A stretch of DNA of 64,000 nt from NCBI RefSeq assembly GCF_050632745.1, contig NZ_JBODSD010000001.1:1116001-1180000 (forward strand), read 5' to 3'. The notes under the pieces were generated by a model. That model saw only the letters and a program-made list of their open reading frames with translations, was not told where the DNA came from and made no database searches. The stretch's first letter is position 1. Each line of letters starts with the position of its first letter. Shown here one piece after another: positions 56,201 through 63,505 of this stretch. The position numbers were made by a program, and so were the translations under genes. This stretch comes from Mumia sp050632745 (GTDB lineage: Bacteria; Actinomycetota; Actinomycetes; Propionibacteriales; Nocardioidaceae).

Positions 56201-57019
56201 CTTGTTGTTGCGCGCCTTGTCGACGACGGCCTCGTACGCCGTCCAGAACTGCGCGAAGTCCATCGTGTCGGCCTGCTTGATCGACGGCACGAGCAGCTGC
56301 CGGGTGCCGTCGGGCTTGGCGAGGTCGATCGCGAGACCGAGGTTGATGTGCGCGGGCGTCAGGAGGGTCGGCTTGCCGTCGACGACGTCGAACCCGGCGT
56401 TCATCTCCGGCATGGCCTTCAGCGCCTTGACGAGCGCGTAGCCGATGAGGTGGGTGAACGACACCTTGCCGCCGCGGGCACGGGCCAGGTGGTTGTTGAT
56501 GACGATGCGGTTGTCGATCAGCAGCTTGACCGGGACCGAGCGGACGCTGGTCGCGGTCGGGACGCTGAGGCTCTCATCCATGTTGAGCGCCGTACGTGCT
56601 GCCGCGCCGCGCAGGACCTTCTTCTCAACGTCAGTCGCCTCCGAGGTGGTCGCGGCGGGCTTCGCCGTGGCGGCCTTCGTGGCGGCGGGCTTGGACGCCG
56701 GCGCAGCAGCCTTCGGCGCAGCCTTGGGCGCGGCGGGCGCAGCGGGCTTGGCCTCGGCGGCGGGCGCCTTCGCCGCGGGGGTCGCGGTCGCCGGCTTCGG
56801 GGCGCTCCCCGCGGGTGCCGGCTTCGTGGCGGCCGGCTTCACGGCCGTCGCCGTCGCGTTCCCGGTCGGCGGGCTGCTCGGCGTCGTTCCACCCCCCTCG
56901 AAGAGCCGGGACCAGGACGCGTCGACAGACGCGGGGTCCGACTTGTAGCGCTCGTACATCTCCTCGACGAGCCACTGGTTGGTGCCAAAATCTGGCAGGG
57001 GGCTGTCGCTCTCGGCCAC
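53288..57019 (-). CDS. kgd: multifunctional 2-oxoglutarate metabolism enzyme (fused E2-E1, Kgd/OdhA)
   Basis: 1243 residues from GTG 57019; the frame is open to GTG 57139, but that start has no ribosome site and abuts a palindrome. Order: short N-terminal segment DFGTNQWLVEEMYERYKSDPASVD, an Ala/Lys/Pro linker (residues 50-130), an E2 succinyltransferase domain without a lipoyl domain (ending TYDHRIIQGAQSGDFLRR), then E1: MAHRGRLNVLVNIAGKNPG, GDVKYHLG, HGDAAFAGQGVVAETLNLSQLRGY, NNQVGFTT. Decarboxylates 2-oxoglutarate in the TCA cycle. Actinobacterial Kgd/OdhA works with Lpd and the pyruvate dehydrogenase E2 and is controlled by a GarA/OdhI FHA protein. Confidence 0.94.
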   Translation of the reverse strand: MAESDSPLPDFGTNQWLVEEMYERYKSDPASVDASWSRLFEGGGTTPSSPPTGNATATAVKPAATKPAPAGSAPKPATATPAAKAPAAEAKPAAPAAPKAAPKAAAPASKPAATKAATAKPAATTSEATDVEKKVLRGAAARTALNMDESLSVPTATSVRSVPVKLLIDNRIVINNHLARARGGKVSFTHLIGYALVKALKAMPEMNAGFDVVDGKPTLLTPAHINLGLAIDLAKPDGTRQLLVPSIKQADTMDFAQFWTAYEAVVDKARNNKLTVADFQGTTISLTNPGTIGTNHSVPRLMKGQGAIIGVGSMDYPPEFQGASEHTIATQAISKMMTLTSTYDHRIIQGAQSGDFLRRVSGLLLGEDGFYDEIFRALKIPYEPIRWARDIAVSHDDEVHRQARVLELIHAFRVRGHLMADTNPLDHSPRSHPDLEISSHGLTLWDLEREFATGSFGGRERRFMKLREILGILRDSYARTSGIEYMHIQDPEQRLWIQERVEREHSKPPREEQLRILHKLNQAEAFETFLQTKFVGQKRFSLEGSETTIPLVDEICEAAAADELDEVCIGMAHRGRLNVLVNIAGKNPGYVFREFEGNIDPRTVQGSGDVKYHLGVEGEFTAANGDTIKVSVAANPSHLEVVDPVLEGITRAKQDRLNRGEEFPILPLLIHGDAAFAGQGVVAETLNLSQLRGYRTGGTIHVIVNNQVGFTTSPSSSRSSTYATDVARMIQAPIFHVNGDDPEACIRIAQLAYEYRKAFKSDVVIDLITYRKRGHNEGDDPSFTQPLMYDVIEKKKSVRVLYTSALVGRGDITMEEAESALKDYQDQLQRVFAEASTVDEYQTAPEYPEKPELPRLETAVTPETLKAVAEAYTSVPDGFTVHPKVLPQLQRRAASITAGPIDWGTGEIIAIGSLLLDGRPVRLAGQDSRRGTFSQRFATIIDRRTGAEWTPLTRMSDDQGTFYIYDSLLSEYAALGFEYGYSVARPEALTMWEAQFGDFVNGAQSVIDEYISAGEAKWGQKSGVVLLLPHGYEGQGPDHSSARIERFLQLAAEDAMVVAQPSTPASYFHLLRKQNLESEHRPLIVFTPKQLLRLKAATSQPEDFTSGAFQPVLADPAEGSLDASKVERVVLTSGRVAYDVLATRDKVEKDGIRTAVVRVEQLYPLPLDEINAELAKYPNVSEVRWVQDEPANQGPWPFMALNLAPELELPLVRVSRDASAAPSVGNHKRHVEENKALMERTFA

Positions 57020-57144
57020 GGCCTCGATCGCCTCTTCCGGGTTGTCCGTTGTCTCCGACGCCCACAGGGCATACGCGTACCAGGGTAGACCCCGGGCGAA
57101 GGGTCGCCACCGACGGTCCCGCAGCGTGGTCGGGGTCACAGCCT

Positions 57145-57159
57145 CTGCGTGACACGCAG
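57145..57159. promoter_or_regulatory. 15-base palindrome upstream of kgd
   Basis: CTGCGTG-A-CACGCAG is a perfect odd palindrome, flanked by TCACA (57136-57140) and TGTGA (57161-57165). It lies between the divergent kgd and the small membrane protein gene (57238) and could control either. Confidence 0.55.
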
Positions 57160-57237
57160 GTGTGAGCGTCCGAGACAGGGGTACGGATGGGGGTCGTCCC
57201 GGATCACCGCAGGCGTGTCGCCGCCCAGGATGGAGGC

Positions 57238-57486
57238 ATGCTCCTTCCCCTGGTCTCGGTCTGCGTCATCGGCGTCCTCGCCGGGCTGCTCGTCCGTCCG
57301 GCGCCGCCGTTGCGCAGGACGCTCGTGCGACGGCTCGCCGTCGGGGTCGTCGGCGCGTGGGCGGGGTTCGCGGCGTTCGCGCTCCTGGGGGTGGTGGTCG
57401 ACGTGCTGGCCGGGACGGGGACCTATGTGGCCGTGCTCGGCCACGCCGGAGCGGTCCTCGGCGCGCTCGCCGCAGCGCGCTCCTAG
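57238..57486 (+). CDS. small membrane protein
   Basis: 82 residues from ATG 57238 with GGAGG just upstream; GTG/ATG starts further up to 57187 are in frame. Three membrane segments: LLPLVSVCVIGVLAGLLV, LAVGVVGAWAGFAAFALLGVVVDVLAG, VAVLGHAGAVLGALAAA. The repeated small residues and overall size recall GlsB/YeaQ-type proteins, but I do not assign it. Convergent with the next gene, eight bases apart. Confidence 0.65.
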   Translation: MLLPLVSVCVIGVLAGLLVRPAPPLRRTLVRRLAVGVVGAWAGFAAFALLGVVVDVLAGTGTYVAVLGHAGAVLGALAAARS

Positions 57487-57494
57487 CGCTGGGG

Positions 57495-58100
57495 CTATGC
57501 GGTCCGGTCGTCGCGCGCCGGTGTCACGAAGCGCGCCTCCGCGGCACGCCACGCGGCCTGCGCTGCCGAGCGGACCACGGGGACGAGGGGAGCGACGAGG
57601 GTGGTCGCCGCCTCGGGAAGGTGGTCACGACCCCACCGGCGCGCGTCGCCCCACAGCTCCAGGCCGCGGGCCTGCATCTCGAGCCGCCGCCATGCGCGCT
57701 CCAGGTCGGCGACGGCGTCGGCGTACGCGGCGATGCTGCGGTAGTCGCGGGGACGGGCCGCGTCCCTGCGGTCGGCGGCCACGGCGGCGGCGGTGACGAA
57801 GCGCGCGGCGGGCTTGCGGCGTACGTCGTCGGCGAGGTTCGCGGCGTCCGCGTCGGCGTTCTCCCGCATCTCCATCCAGCCGTCCAGGATCGCGTCGTGG
57901 CGTCGGCGCGAGGACCGGTGCAACCGGGCGAAGTAGGCGCGGGCGCGCCGGCGGTAGCCGACCTCCTCGGCCGTGAGGACCGCCGCACAGGCGCCCGCGG
58001 CGACCACCGCGACCACCGGGCCGACGGTCAGACCGACGAGCGCCGCGACGGAGAGCCACGCTGCCCAGCTGGGAAGGCGGTTGCCGCGGTTCGCTCGCAT
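57495..58100 (-). CDS. hypothetical membrane-anchored protein
   Basis: 201 residues from ATG 58100 (MRANRGNRLPSWAAWLSVAALVGLTVGP). One or two N-terminal membrane segments, then a long helical, Arg/Ala/Asp-rich cytoplasmic part (RRHDAILDGWMEMRENADAD, DLERAWRRLEMQARGLELWG). No family recognised. Its promoter region is shared with the divergent TetR gene. Confidence 0.7.
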   Translation of the reverse strand: MRANRGNRLPSWAAWLSVAALVGLTVGPVVAVVAAGACAAVLTAEEVGYRRRARAYFARLHRSSRRRHDAILDGWMEMRENADADAANLADDVRRKPAARFVTAAAVAADRRDAARPRDYRSIAAYADAVADLERAWRRLEMQARGLELWGDARRWGRDHLPEAATTLVAPLVPVVRSAAQAAWRAAEARFVTPARDDRTA

Positions 58101-58157
58101 GCCCCTAAGCGTACGTCCGCGCGGTGCCGCCCTGGGGTTCTCGATAAAACGGAGTAG

Positions 58158-58171
58158 ACTCATTTATGAGT
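58158..58171. promoter_or_regulatory. operator-like palindrome over the promoter of the TetR gene
   Basis: ACTCAT-TT-ATGAGT at 58158-58171 overlaps a TAGACT -10-like hexamer (58155-58160). It lies 44 bases before the TetR start and would allow autorepression of the TetR-dehydrogenase pair. Confidence 0.6.
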
Positions 58172-58214
58172 GAGATCCGCATTGGCGAGCTCGACACACG
58201 AGGAGGTGGACGGC

Positions 58215-58859
58215 GTGACGACTCCCGGCAGGCGCGAGCGCAACAAGCAGGAGAAGCACGCGCGCATCCTCGCGGCAGCCTCCGCGCTCTTCGACGAGCA
58301 CGGCTACGCGGGCGTGACCACGCAGCAGGTGGCCGACCGCGCGGACGTCGCTGCCGGCACGCTCTTCCGCTACGCCGCGACCAAGCCGGAGCTCCTGCTG
58401 ATGGTCACCAACGCCCGTGTCGCCCAGGCCCTCGAGACAGGACGCGAGGCCGCCGGACGGGAGGACGACCCTGCGCGGGCCGTGCTCGCGCTGGTCGCGC
58501 CGCTGCTCGAGGAGAGCCGGGCGAGTGCGGAGAACACGGCCTTCTACCAGCGCGAGGTGGTCTTCGGTGCGGACGGCCCGTACCGCACCGAGGCCCTCGC
58601 CCTGGTCGACGGATTCGTCACCGCGATCGCCGGGCTGCTCGAGAAGGCCTGGGCGCGCAGCCACCCGCGGACGGAGGCGCCCGACCCCTCGGCGGCCGCC
58701 GACGCCGTCTTCGCGTCGCTGCACGTGGCGATCCTGTCCGCCGCACGGCCCGACCTCGCCGTCGACCCGCTCGCGGACCTCCTGGCGACCCAGGTCGCCC
58801 TCGTCGTGCGTGGCTACCTGACCACGCCCCGCCCTGCTCGGAAGGGAGCAACACCATGA
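58215..58859 (+). CDS. TetR-family transcriptional regulator
   Basis: 214 residues from GTG 58215, with AGGAGG at 58201-58206. N-terminal helix-turn-helix: NKQEKHARILAAASALFDEHGYAGVTTQQVADRADVAAGTLFRYAATKPELLLMV. The C-terminal ligand domain is all helical. The stop overlaps the 3-hydroxyacyl-CoA dehydrogenase start (ATGA), so it probably senses an acyl-CoA-type ligand and represses the pair. Confidence 0.93.
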   Translation: MTTPGRRERNKQEKHARILAAASALFDEHGYAGVTTQQVADRADVAAGTLFRYAATKPELLLMVTNARVAQALETGREAAGREDDPARAVLALVAPLLEESRASAENTAFYQREVVFGADGPYRTEALALVDGFVTAIAGLLEKAWARSHPRTEAPDPSAAADAVFASLHVAILSAARPDLAVDPLADLLATQVALVVRGYLTTPRPARKGATP

Positions 58860-59716
58860 CCGACATCAAGAACGTGACCGTCCTGGGGACCGGGGTCCTC
58901 GGCTCGCAGATCGCCTACGCCACCGCGTACGCCGGCTTCGACGTCGTCGCGTACGACATCGACGACGCCGCGCTGGCGACGGCGCGCGAGCGCTTCGACC
59001 GGCTCGTGACCACGTACGAGGCCGAGGTCGAGGGCGCCGGCGACGGCAAGGCGAAGGCCGGCCTCGCCCGGATCTCGTACTCCGCCGACGTGGCCGAGGC
59101 GGTGAAGGACGCCGACCTCGTCATCGAGGCCGTCCCGGAGAGCCTCGACGTCAAGCGCGCGACCTGGCAGCAGGTGGGGGAGGCCGCGCCCGAGCGGACG
59201 ATCTTCGCCACCAACTCCTCGACGCTGCTGCCCAGCGACTTCATGGAGGCCACCGGGCGACCGGACCGCTTCCTGGCGCTGCACTTCGCGAACCGCGTCT
59301 GGGTCCAGAACACCGCAGAGGTGATGGGCACGGCCAAGACCGACCCCGCGGTCTACGCGACCGTCGTCGCCTTCGCCCGCGCGATCGGCATGGTCCCCAT
59401 CGAGGTCAAGAAGGAGCAGCCCGGCTACGTCCTCAACTCGCTGCTGGTCCCGCTGCTCAACGCCGCGGCAGCCCTCTGGGTGAACGGCGTCGCCGACGTC
59501 GAGACGATCGACAAGACCTGGCGGATCGCCACGGGCGCGCCGATGGGCCCGTTCCAGATCTTCGACGTGATCGGCATGGTCACGCCGTACAACATCTCGA
59601 AGGGCTCCGACGACCCGACGCAGCAGAAGTTCGCCGAGATCCTCAAGCGCGACTTCATCGACCAGGGCAAGCTCGGCGTCGCCTCCGGCGAGGGCTTCTA
59701 CTCGTACGCCGGCTGA
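58856..59716 (+). CDS. 3-hydroxyacyl-CoA dehydrogenase
   Basis: 286 residues from ATG 58856 with GAAGGGAG upstream. NAD-binding NVTVLGTGVLGSQIAYATAYAGFDVVAYD, catalytic region LVIEAVPESLDVKRATWQQ, ATNSSTLLPSDFMEATGRPDRFLALHFANRVW with the His, and the C-terminal domain PGYVLNSLLVPLLNAAAALWVNGVADVETIDKTWRIATGAPMGPFQIFD. Oxidises 3-hydroxyacyl-CoA in beta-oxidation or a related acid pathway. Coupled to the TetR gene. Confidence 0.93.
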   Translation: MTDIKNVTVLGTGVLGSQIAYATAYAGFDVVAYDIDDAALATARERFDRLVTTYEAEVEGAGDGKAKAGLARISYSADVAEAVKDADLVIEAVPESLDVKRATWQQVGEAAPERTIFATNSSTLLPSDFMEATGRPDRFLALHFANRVWVQNTAEVMGTAKTDPAVYATVVAFARAIGMVPIEVKKEQPGYVLNSLLVPLLNAAAALWVNGVADVETIDKTWRIATGAPMGPFQIFDVIGMVTPYNISKGSDDPTQQKFAEILKRDFIDQGKLGVASGEGFYSYAG

Positions 59717-59740
59717 CGCTCACCGCGCTTGGGCAAGCAG

Positions 59741-59778
59741 AAGGGGCGCTGACCTGTCGTTGCAGGTCAGCGGCCCTT
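59741..59778 (+). terminator. hairpin terminator
   Basis: CGCTGACCTG pairs with CAGGTCAGCG (59747-59756 with 59763-59772), with AAGGG/CCCTT extending the stem across a bulge. It lies between the dehydrogenase stop and the 3' end of the tRNA gene and probably serves both directions. Confidence 0.75.
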
Positions 59779-59784
59779 CGGCGG

Positions 59785-59856
59785 TGCCCCCGGTAGGATT
59801 CGAACCTACGCTCCCGCCTCCGGAGGGCGGTGCTCTATCCCCTGAGCTACGGGGGC
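59785..59856 (-). tRNA. tRNA-Arg (anticodon CCG)
   Basis: Read on the minus strand: acceptor stem GCCCCCG/CGGGGGC with discriminator A, D arm GCTC...GAGC, anticodon stem CCGCC/GGCGG enclosing loop CTCCGGA (anticodon CCG), T arm GTAGG-TTCGAAT-CCTAC. 72 bases with a four-base variable loop; CCA is not encoded. It decodes CGG and lies about 0.5 kb upstream of argS in the opposite orientation. Confidence 0.95.
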
Positions 59857-59916
59857 CCCGCTCGCCTTTTCGAGCGAGCCGGACAACGGTATCGCACGCC
59901 GAGTACGGTTGCGCAC

Positions 59917-60330
59917 ATGCCCTTCCCGAACGGCCGGCCGCCGCGTGTCCTGGTGGTCGACGACACCGACTCGATCCGGCTGCTGCTGCGGACGAACTTC
60001 GAGCTCGAGGGCTGGACGGTGCTGGAGGCCGCCGACGGCCTCGAGTGCCTGGACGTGGTGGTGGACACCCGCCCCGACGTGGTCACGATCGACGTCGTGA
60101 TGCCCCGGATGGACGGGCTCGAGACCGTCCGCGCGCTCCGGCGTTCGCCGAGCACCCGCGACATCCCCGTGGTGATGGTGACGACGCAGGCGCAGGCGTA
60201 CGACCTCCAGCGCGGGCAGGACGTGGGCGTGGACGCCTACATCACGAAGCCCTTCGACCCGCAGATGCTCGTGCAGACGGTGCGGGACGTGATGGAGCGG
60301 TCGTGGCAGGCCGGCGTCGCGGAGGGATGA
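59917..60330 (+). CDS. single-domain response regulator
   Basis: 137 residues from ATG 59917. CheY-like receiver: RVLVVDDTDSIRLLLRTNFELEGWTVLEAADGLECL (acidic pair DD), phospho-acceptor Asp in DVVTIDVVMPRMDGLETVRALR, Thr in VVMVTTQAQAY and Lys in DAYITKPFDPQMLVQTV. No output domain. No kinase is adjacent, so the partner is unknown. It ends 42 bases before argS. Confidence 0.92.
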   Translation: MPFPNGRPPRVLVVDDTDSIRLLLRTNFELEGWTVLEAADGLECLDVVVDTRPDVVTIDVVMPRMDGLETVRALRRSPSTRDIPVVMVTTQAQAYDLQRGQDVGVDAYITKPFDPQMLVQTVRDVMERSWQAGVAEG

Positions 60331-60372
60331 GACCGCGCAATCGGCGTTGACGGGCCTCGATACGATTCGTGG

Positions 60373-62034
60373 GTGACTCCCGAACAGCTGTCCGACGCGA
60401 TCGTCGACGCCCTCAACGCCCTGGTGGCGTCGGGGACCGTCTCCCTGCCTGAGGTCCCGGCGACGGTCGTCGTCGAGCGACCGAAGGTCAAGGACCACGG
60501 CGACTACGCGACGAACGTCGCGCTGCAGCTGGGCAAGAAGGCCGGGATGGCCCCGCGGGACCTTGCGACTGCGCTCTCCGAGGAGCTCGCCAAGGCTCCG
60601 GGCGTCGGCTCGGTCGACGTCGCCGGGCCCGGGTTCCTCAACGTCCGCGTCGACACCGGCGCGCAGGGGACGCTGGCCGGCGAGGTGGTCCGGGCCGGCA
60701 GCGCGTACGGGCGCACCGACACCCTCGGCGGCCGCAAGGTCAACCTCGAGTTCATCTCCGCCAACCCGACAGGCCCGCTCCACCTCGGCCACACCCGCTG
60801 GGCCGTCGTCGGCGACGCGATCGCCCGGGTCCTCACCGCGGCCGGCGCGGTGGTGTCGACGGAGTTCTACATCAACGACCGTGGCAGCCAGATGGACAAG
60901 TTCGGCGCCTCGCTGATGGCGCTGGCAAACGGCGAGGACGTGCCCGAGGACGGCTACCACGGCGGCTACGTCGCCGACCTGGCCGCCGAGGTGGTCGAGG
61001 CCGTCCCCGGCATCCGCGAGCTTCCCGCGGACGAGCAGCTGGTCGCCTTCCGCGAGAAGGGCTACGAGCTCCAGCTGGCGCACCAGAAGGCCGACCTCGC
61101 GACCTTCCGGACCCTGTTCGACGTCTGGTTCTCCGAGCGCACGCTCGTCGAGTCCGGCGCCGTGGACCGCGCGCTGGAGGTCATCGCCAAGGAGGGCCAC
61201 CTCTTCGAGGCCGACGGCGCCACGTGGATGCGGACGACCGAGTTCGGCGACGACAAGGACCGCGTGCTGGTCCGCTCCAACGGCGAGCTCACCTACTTCG
61301 CCTCCGACACCGCCTACTACCTCGACAAGCGGGCCCGCGGGTTCGAGCAGTGCCTCTACCTGCTCGGCGCGGACCACCACGGGTACGTCGGGCGCCTCCA
61401 GGCGATGGCGGCGTGCGCGGGGGACCAGCCCGGCTACAACCTCGAGGTCCTGATCGGTCAGCTGGTCAAGATCCTCTCCGACGGGGTCGAACTCAAGCTG
61501 TCCAAGCGGGCGGGCACGCTCGTGACGCTGTCCGAGCTCGTCGACCTGATCGGCGTCGACGCGCTGCGCTACACGCTCGCGCGTCACCCGGTCGACTCCC
61601 CGCTCACGATCGACGTCGCCGAGATCACCCGGCAGAGCAACGACAACCCGGTCTACTACGTCCAGTACGCGCACGCGCGGCTGTCGAGCATCCTGCGCAA
61701 CGCCGCCGACCTGGGGCTCGTCCCGGCGCCCGACAGCGCCGACCTGTCGCTCCTCTCGACCGAGCGCGAGGGCGACCTGCTGCGGGCGCTGGCCGAGTTC
61801 CCGCGGGTGGTGGCCCGCGCCGCCGAGCTGCACGAGCCGCACCGGATCGCGCGCTACCTGGAGGACACCGCGGCCGCGTTCCACAAGTTCTACGACGTGT
61901 GCCGCGTGCTGCCGCAGGGCGACGAGGACGTGCAGCCGGTCCACCTGGCCCGGCTCGTGCTCGTCGACGCCACCCGTACGGTCGTCGCCAACGGCCTCGA
62001 GCTGCTCGGCGTCTCGGCGCCCGAGCGGATGTGA
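60373..62034 (+). CDS. argS: arginyl-tRNA synthetase
   Basis: 553 residues from GTG 60373. Class I synthetase: N-terminal Add-1 domain (KDHGDYATNVALQLGKKAG), the HIGH-like signature NPTGPLHLGHTRWAVVGDAIARVL, FINDRG-type motif (EFYINDRGSQMDKFG), the region LKLSKRAGTLVTL in the KMSKS position, and the helical C-terminal anticodon-binding domain with DALRYTLARHPVDSPLTIDV. Divergent tRNA-Arg lies nearby. Six bases precede lysA. Confidence 0.97.
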   Translation: MTPEQLSDAIVDALNALVASGTVSLPEVPATVVVERPKVKDHGDYATNVALQLGKKAGMAPRDLATALSEELAKAPGVGSVDVAGPGFLNVRVDTGAQGTLAGEVVRAGSAYGRTDTLGGRKVNLEFISANPTGPLHLGHTRWAVVGDAIARVLTAAGAVVSTEFYINDRGSQMDKFGASLMALANGEDVPEDGYHGGYVADLAAEVVEAVPGIRELPADEQLVAFREKGYELQLAHQKADLATFRTLFDVWFSERTLVESGAVDRALEVIAKEGHLFEADGATWMRTTEFGDDKDRVLVRSNGELTYFASDTAYYLDKRARGFEQCLYLLGADHHGYVGRLQAMAACAGDQPGYNLEVLIGQLVKILSDGVELKLSKRAGTLVTLSELVDLIGVDALRYTLARHPVDSPLTIDVAEITRQSNDNPVYYVQYAHARLSSILRNAADLGLVPAPDSADLSLLSTEREGDLLRALAEFPRVVARAAELHEPHRIARYLEDTAAAFHKFYDVCRVLPQGDEDVQPVHLARLVLVDATRTVVANGLELLGVSAPERM

Positions 62035-62040
62035 CGCGCG

Positions 62041-63438
62041 GTGCGCGCGCACGAGGCTGGCGCCCTCCACGGGCAGGCCGGGAGCCGTGGTCCGGCGTGG
62101 CTGCGGGAGCCCGACGACATCAACGCGCTGGTCGGCCACCTCTGGTCGGCGCACGTGGAGCGTCGCGAGGACGGTGAGCTCGCCGTCGCCGGCGTGGGGG
62201 CGAGCGCCCTCGCGGCGGAGTTCGGGACACCGCTGTACGTCGTGGACGAGGACGACCTGCGGGCACGTGCCCGCGCCTTCCGCGACGCGTTCGCCGGGTG
62301 GGACGTCTACTACGCCGCCAAGGCCTTCCTCTGCACCGCCGTCGCGCGGTGGATCACCGAGGAAGGGCTGCGGATGGACGTCTGCACCGGCGGCGAGCTC
62401 GCGGTCGCGCTGCGGGCGGGTGTGCCCCCTGCCAACCTCGGCCTGCACGGCAACAACAAGAGCGTCGCCGAGATCCGCCGGGCGCTCGAGGTCGGCGTCG
62501 GCAAGATCATCGTCGACTCGCTGCTGGAGGTCGACCGGGTCGCGACGATCGCGGCCGAGCTCGGCGTCACCGCGCGGGTGATGGTCCGGGTGACCGCCGG
62601 CGTCGAGGCGCACACCCACGAGTACATCGCGACCGCGCACGAGGACCAGAAGTTCGGTCTCTCGATCACCGAGGGCGACGCGTTCGAGGCGGTTCGCCAG
62701 GTGCTGGCGCGCCCGTCGCTGGAGCTCCTCGGCCTGCACTCGCACATCGGCTCGCAGATCTTCGACACCGCAGGCTTCGAGGTGGCGGCGCACCGCGTCG
62801 TGACGCTGCACGCGCGGATCGCCGACGAGCTGGGCTACGTCGCGCCGGAGCTGGACCTCGGCGGCGGCTACGGCATCGCGTACACGACCCAGGACGACCC
62901 CTCGACGCCGCAGCAGCTCGCCGACGGCATGCGCGAGATCGTCGAGCGGGAGTGCCGCGGGCTCGGCATCGCGGTCCCGCGCTTGTCGGTCGAGCCCGGC
63001 CGCGCGATCTCCGGCCCGTCGACGTTCACGCTGTACGAGGTCGGCACGACCAAGGACGTCGCACTCGACGGGGGAGCGACCCGTCGCTACGTCGCGGTCG
63101 ACGGCGGCATGAGCGACAACGTGCGTACGGCGCTGTACGACGCGGACTACTCGTGCACGCTCGCCTCGCGGGCCTCGGACGCCGACCCGGTGCTGAGCCG
63201 GGTCGTCGGCAAGCACTGCGAGTCCGGCGACATCGTGGTCAAGGACGAGTTCCTGCCCTCCGACGTCGGCCCCGGCGACCTCGTCGCGGTGCCCGGCACC
63301 GGGGCCTACTGCCGCTCGCTCGCCTCCAACTACAACCACGTCCCCCGCCCCGCGGTCGTCGCGGTCAAGGGCGGCGAGGCGCGGCTGATCGTCCGTCGCG
63401 AGACCGAGGACGACCTCCTGCGCCTCGACGTCGGTTGA
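62041..63438 (+). CDS. lysA: diaminopimelate decarboxylase
   Basis: 465 residues from GTG 62041. PLP enzyme converting meso-diaminopimelate to L-lysine. The PLP lysine lies in VYYAAKAFLC, with HGNNKSVAEIRRAL, GLHSHIGSQIFD, the glycine-rich phosphate loop ELDLGGGYGIAYT, VEPGRAISGP and the catalytic CESGDIV. An N-terminal extension of about 35 residues is usual in actinomycetes. The argS-lysA-hom order is conserved in the phylum. Confidence 0.97.
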   Translation: MRAHEAGALHGQAGSRGPAWLREPDDINALVGHLWSAHVERREDGELAVAGVGASALAAEFGTPLYVVDEDDLRARARAFRDAFAGWDVYYAAKAFLCTAVARWITEEGLRMDVCTGGELAVALRAGVPPANLGLHGNNKSVAEIRRALEVGVGKIIVDSLLEVDRVATIAAELGVTARVMVRVTAGVEAHTHEYIATAHEDQKFGLSITEGDAFEAVRQVLARPSLELLGLHSHIGSQIFDTAGFEVAAHRVVTLHARIADELGYVAPELDLGGGYGIAYTTQDDPSTPQQLADGMREIVERECRGLGIAVPRLSVEPGRAISGPSTFTLYEVGTTKDVALDGGATRRYVAVDGGMSDNVRTALYDADYSCTLASRASDADPVLSRVVGKHCESGDIVVKDEFLPSDVGPGDLVAVPGTGAYCRSLASNYNHVPRPAVVAVKGGEARLIVRRETEDDLLRLDVG

Positions 63439-63505
63439 CCTGCGGCGACGGCTCCCAGTTCGGACAGCGACGTCCGACCCCCGCTCCCACGACTAGGCTG
63501 GACCG

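Noticed and set aside
53018..57088. Long antisense open frame across the whole kgd gene
   Set aside because: Composition is Arg/Val/Leu/Glu/Asp-rich without motifs, as expected opposite a GC-rich gene with strong third-position bias; kgd itself has full domain evidence.
59785..59856. tRNA-Arg as an integrase attachment site
   Set aside because: No integrase, no duplicated tRNA 3' end in the window and no foreign-looking genes nearby.
59806..63339. 1177-codon minus-strand open frame opposite argS and lysA
   Set aside because: Runs through a tRNA gene and two clear housekeeping genes; no recognisable domain; codon-bias shadow.
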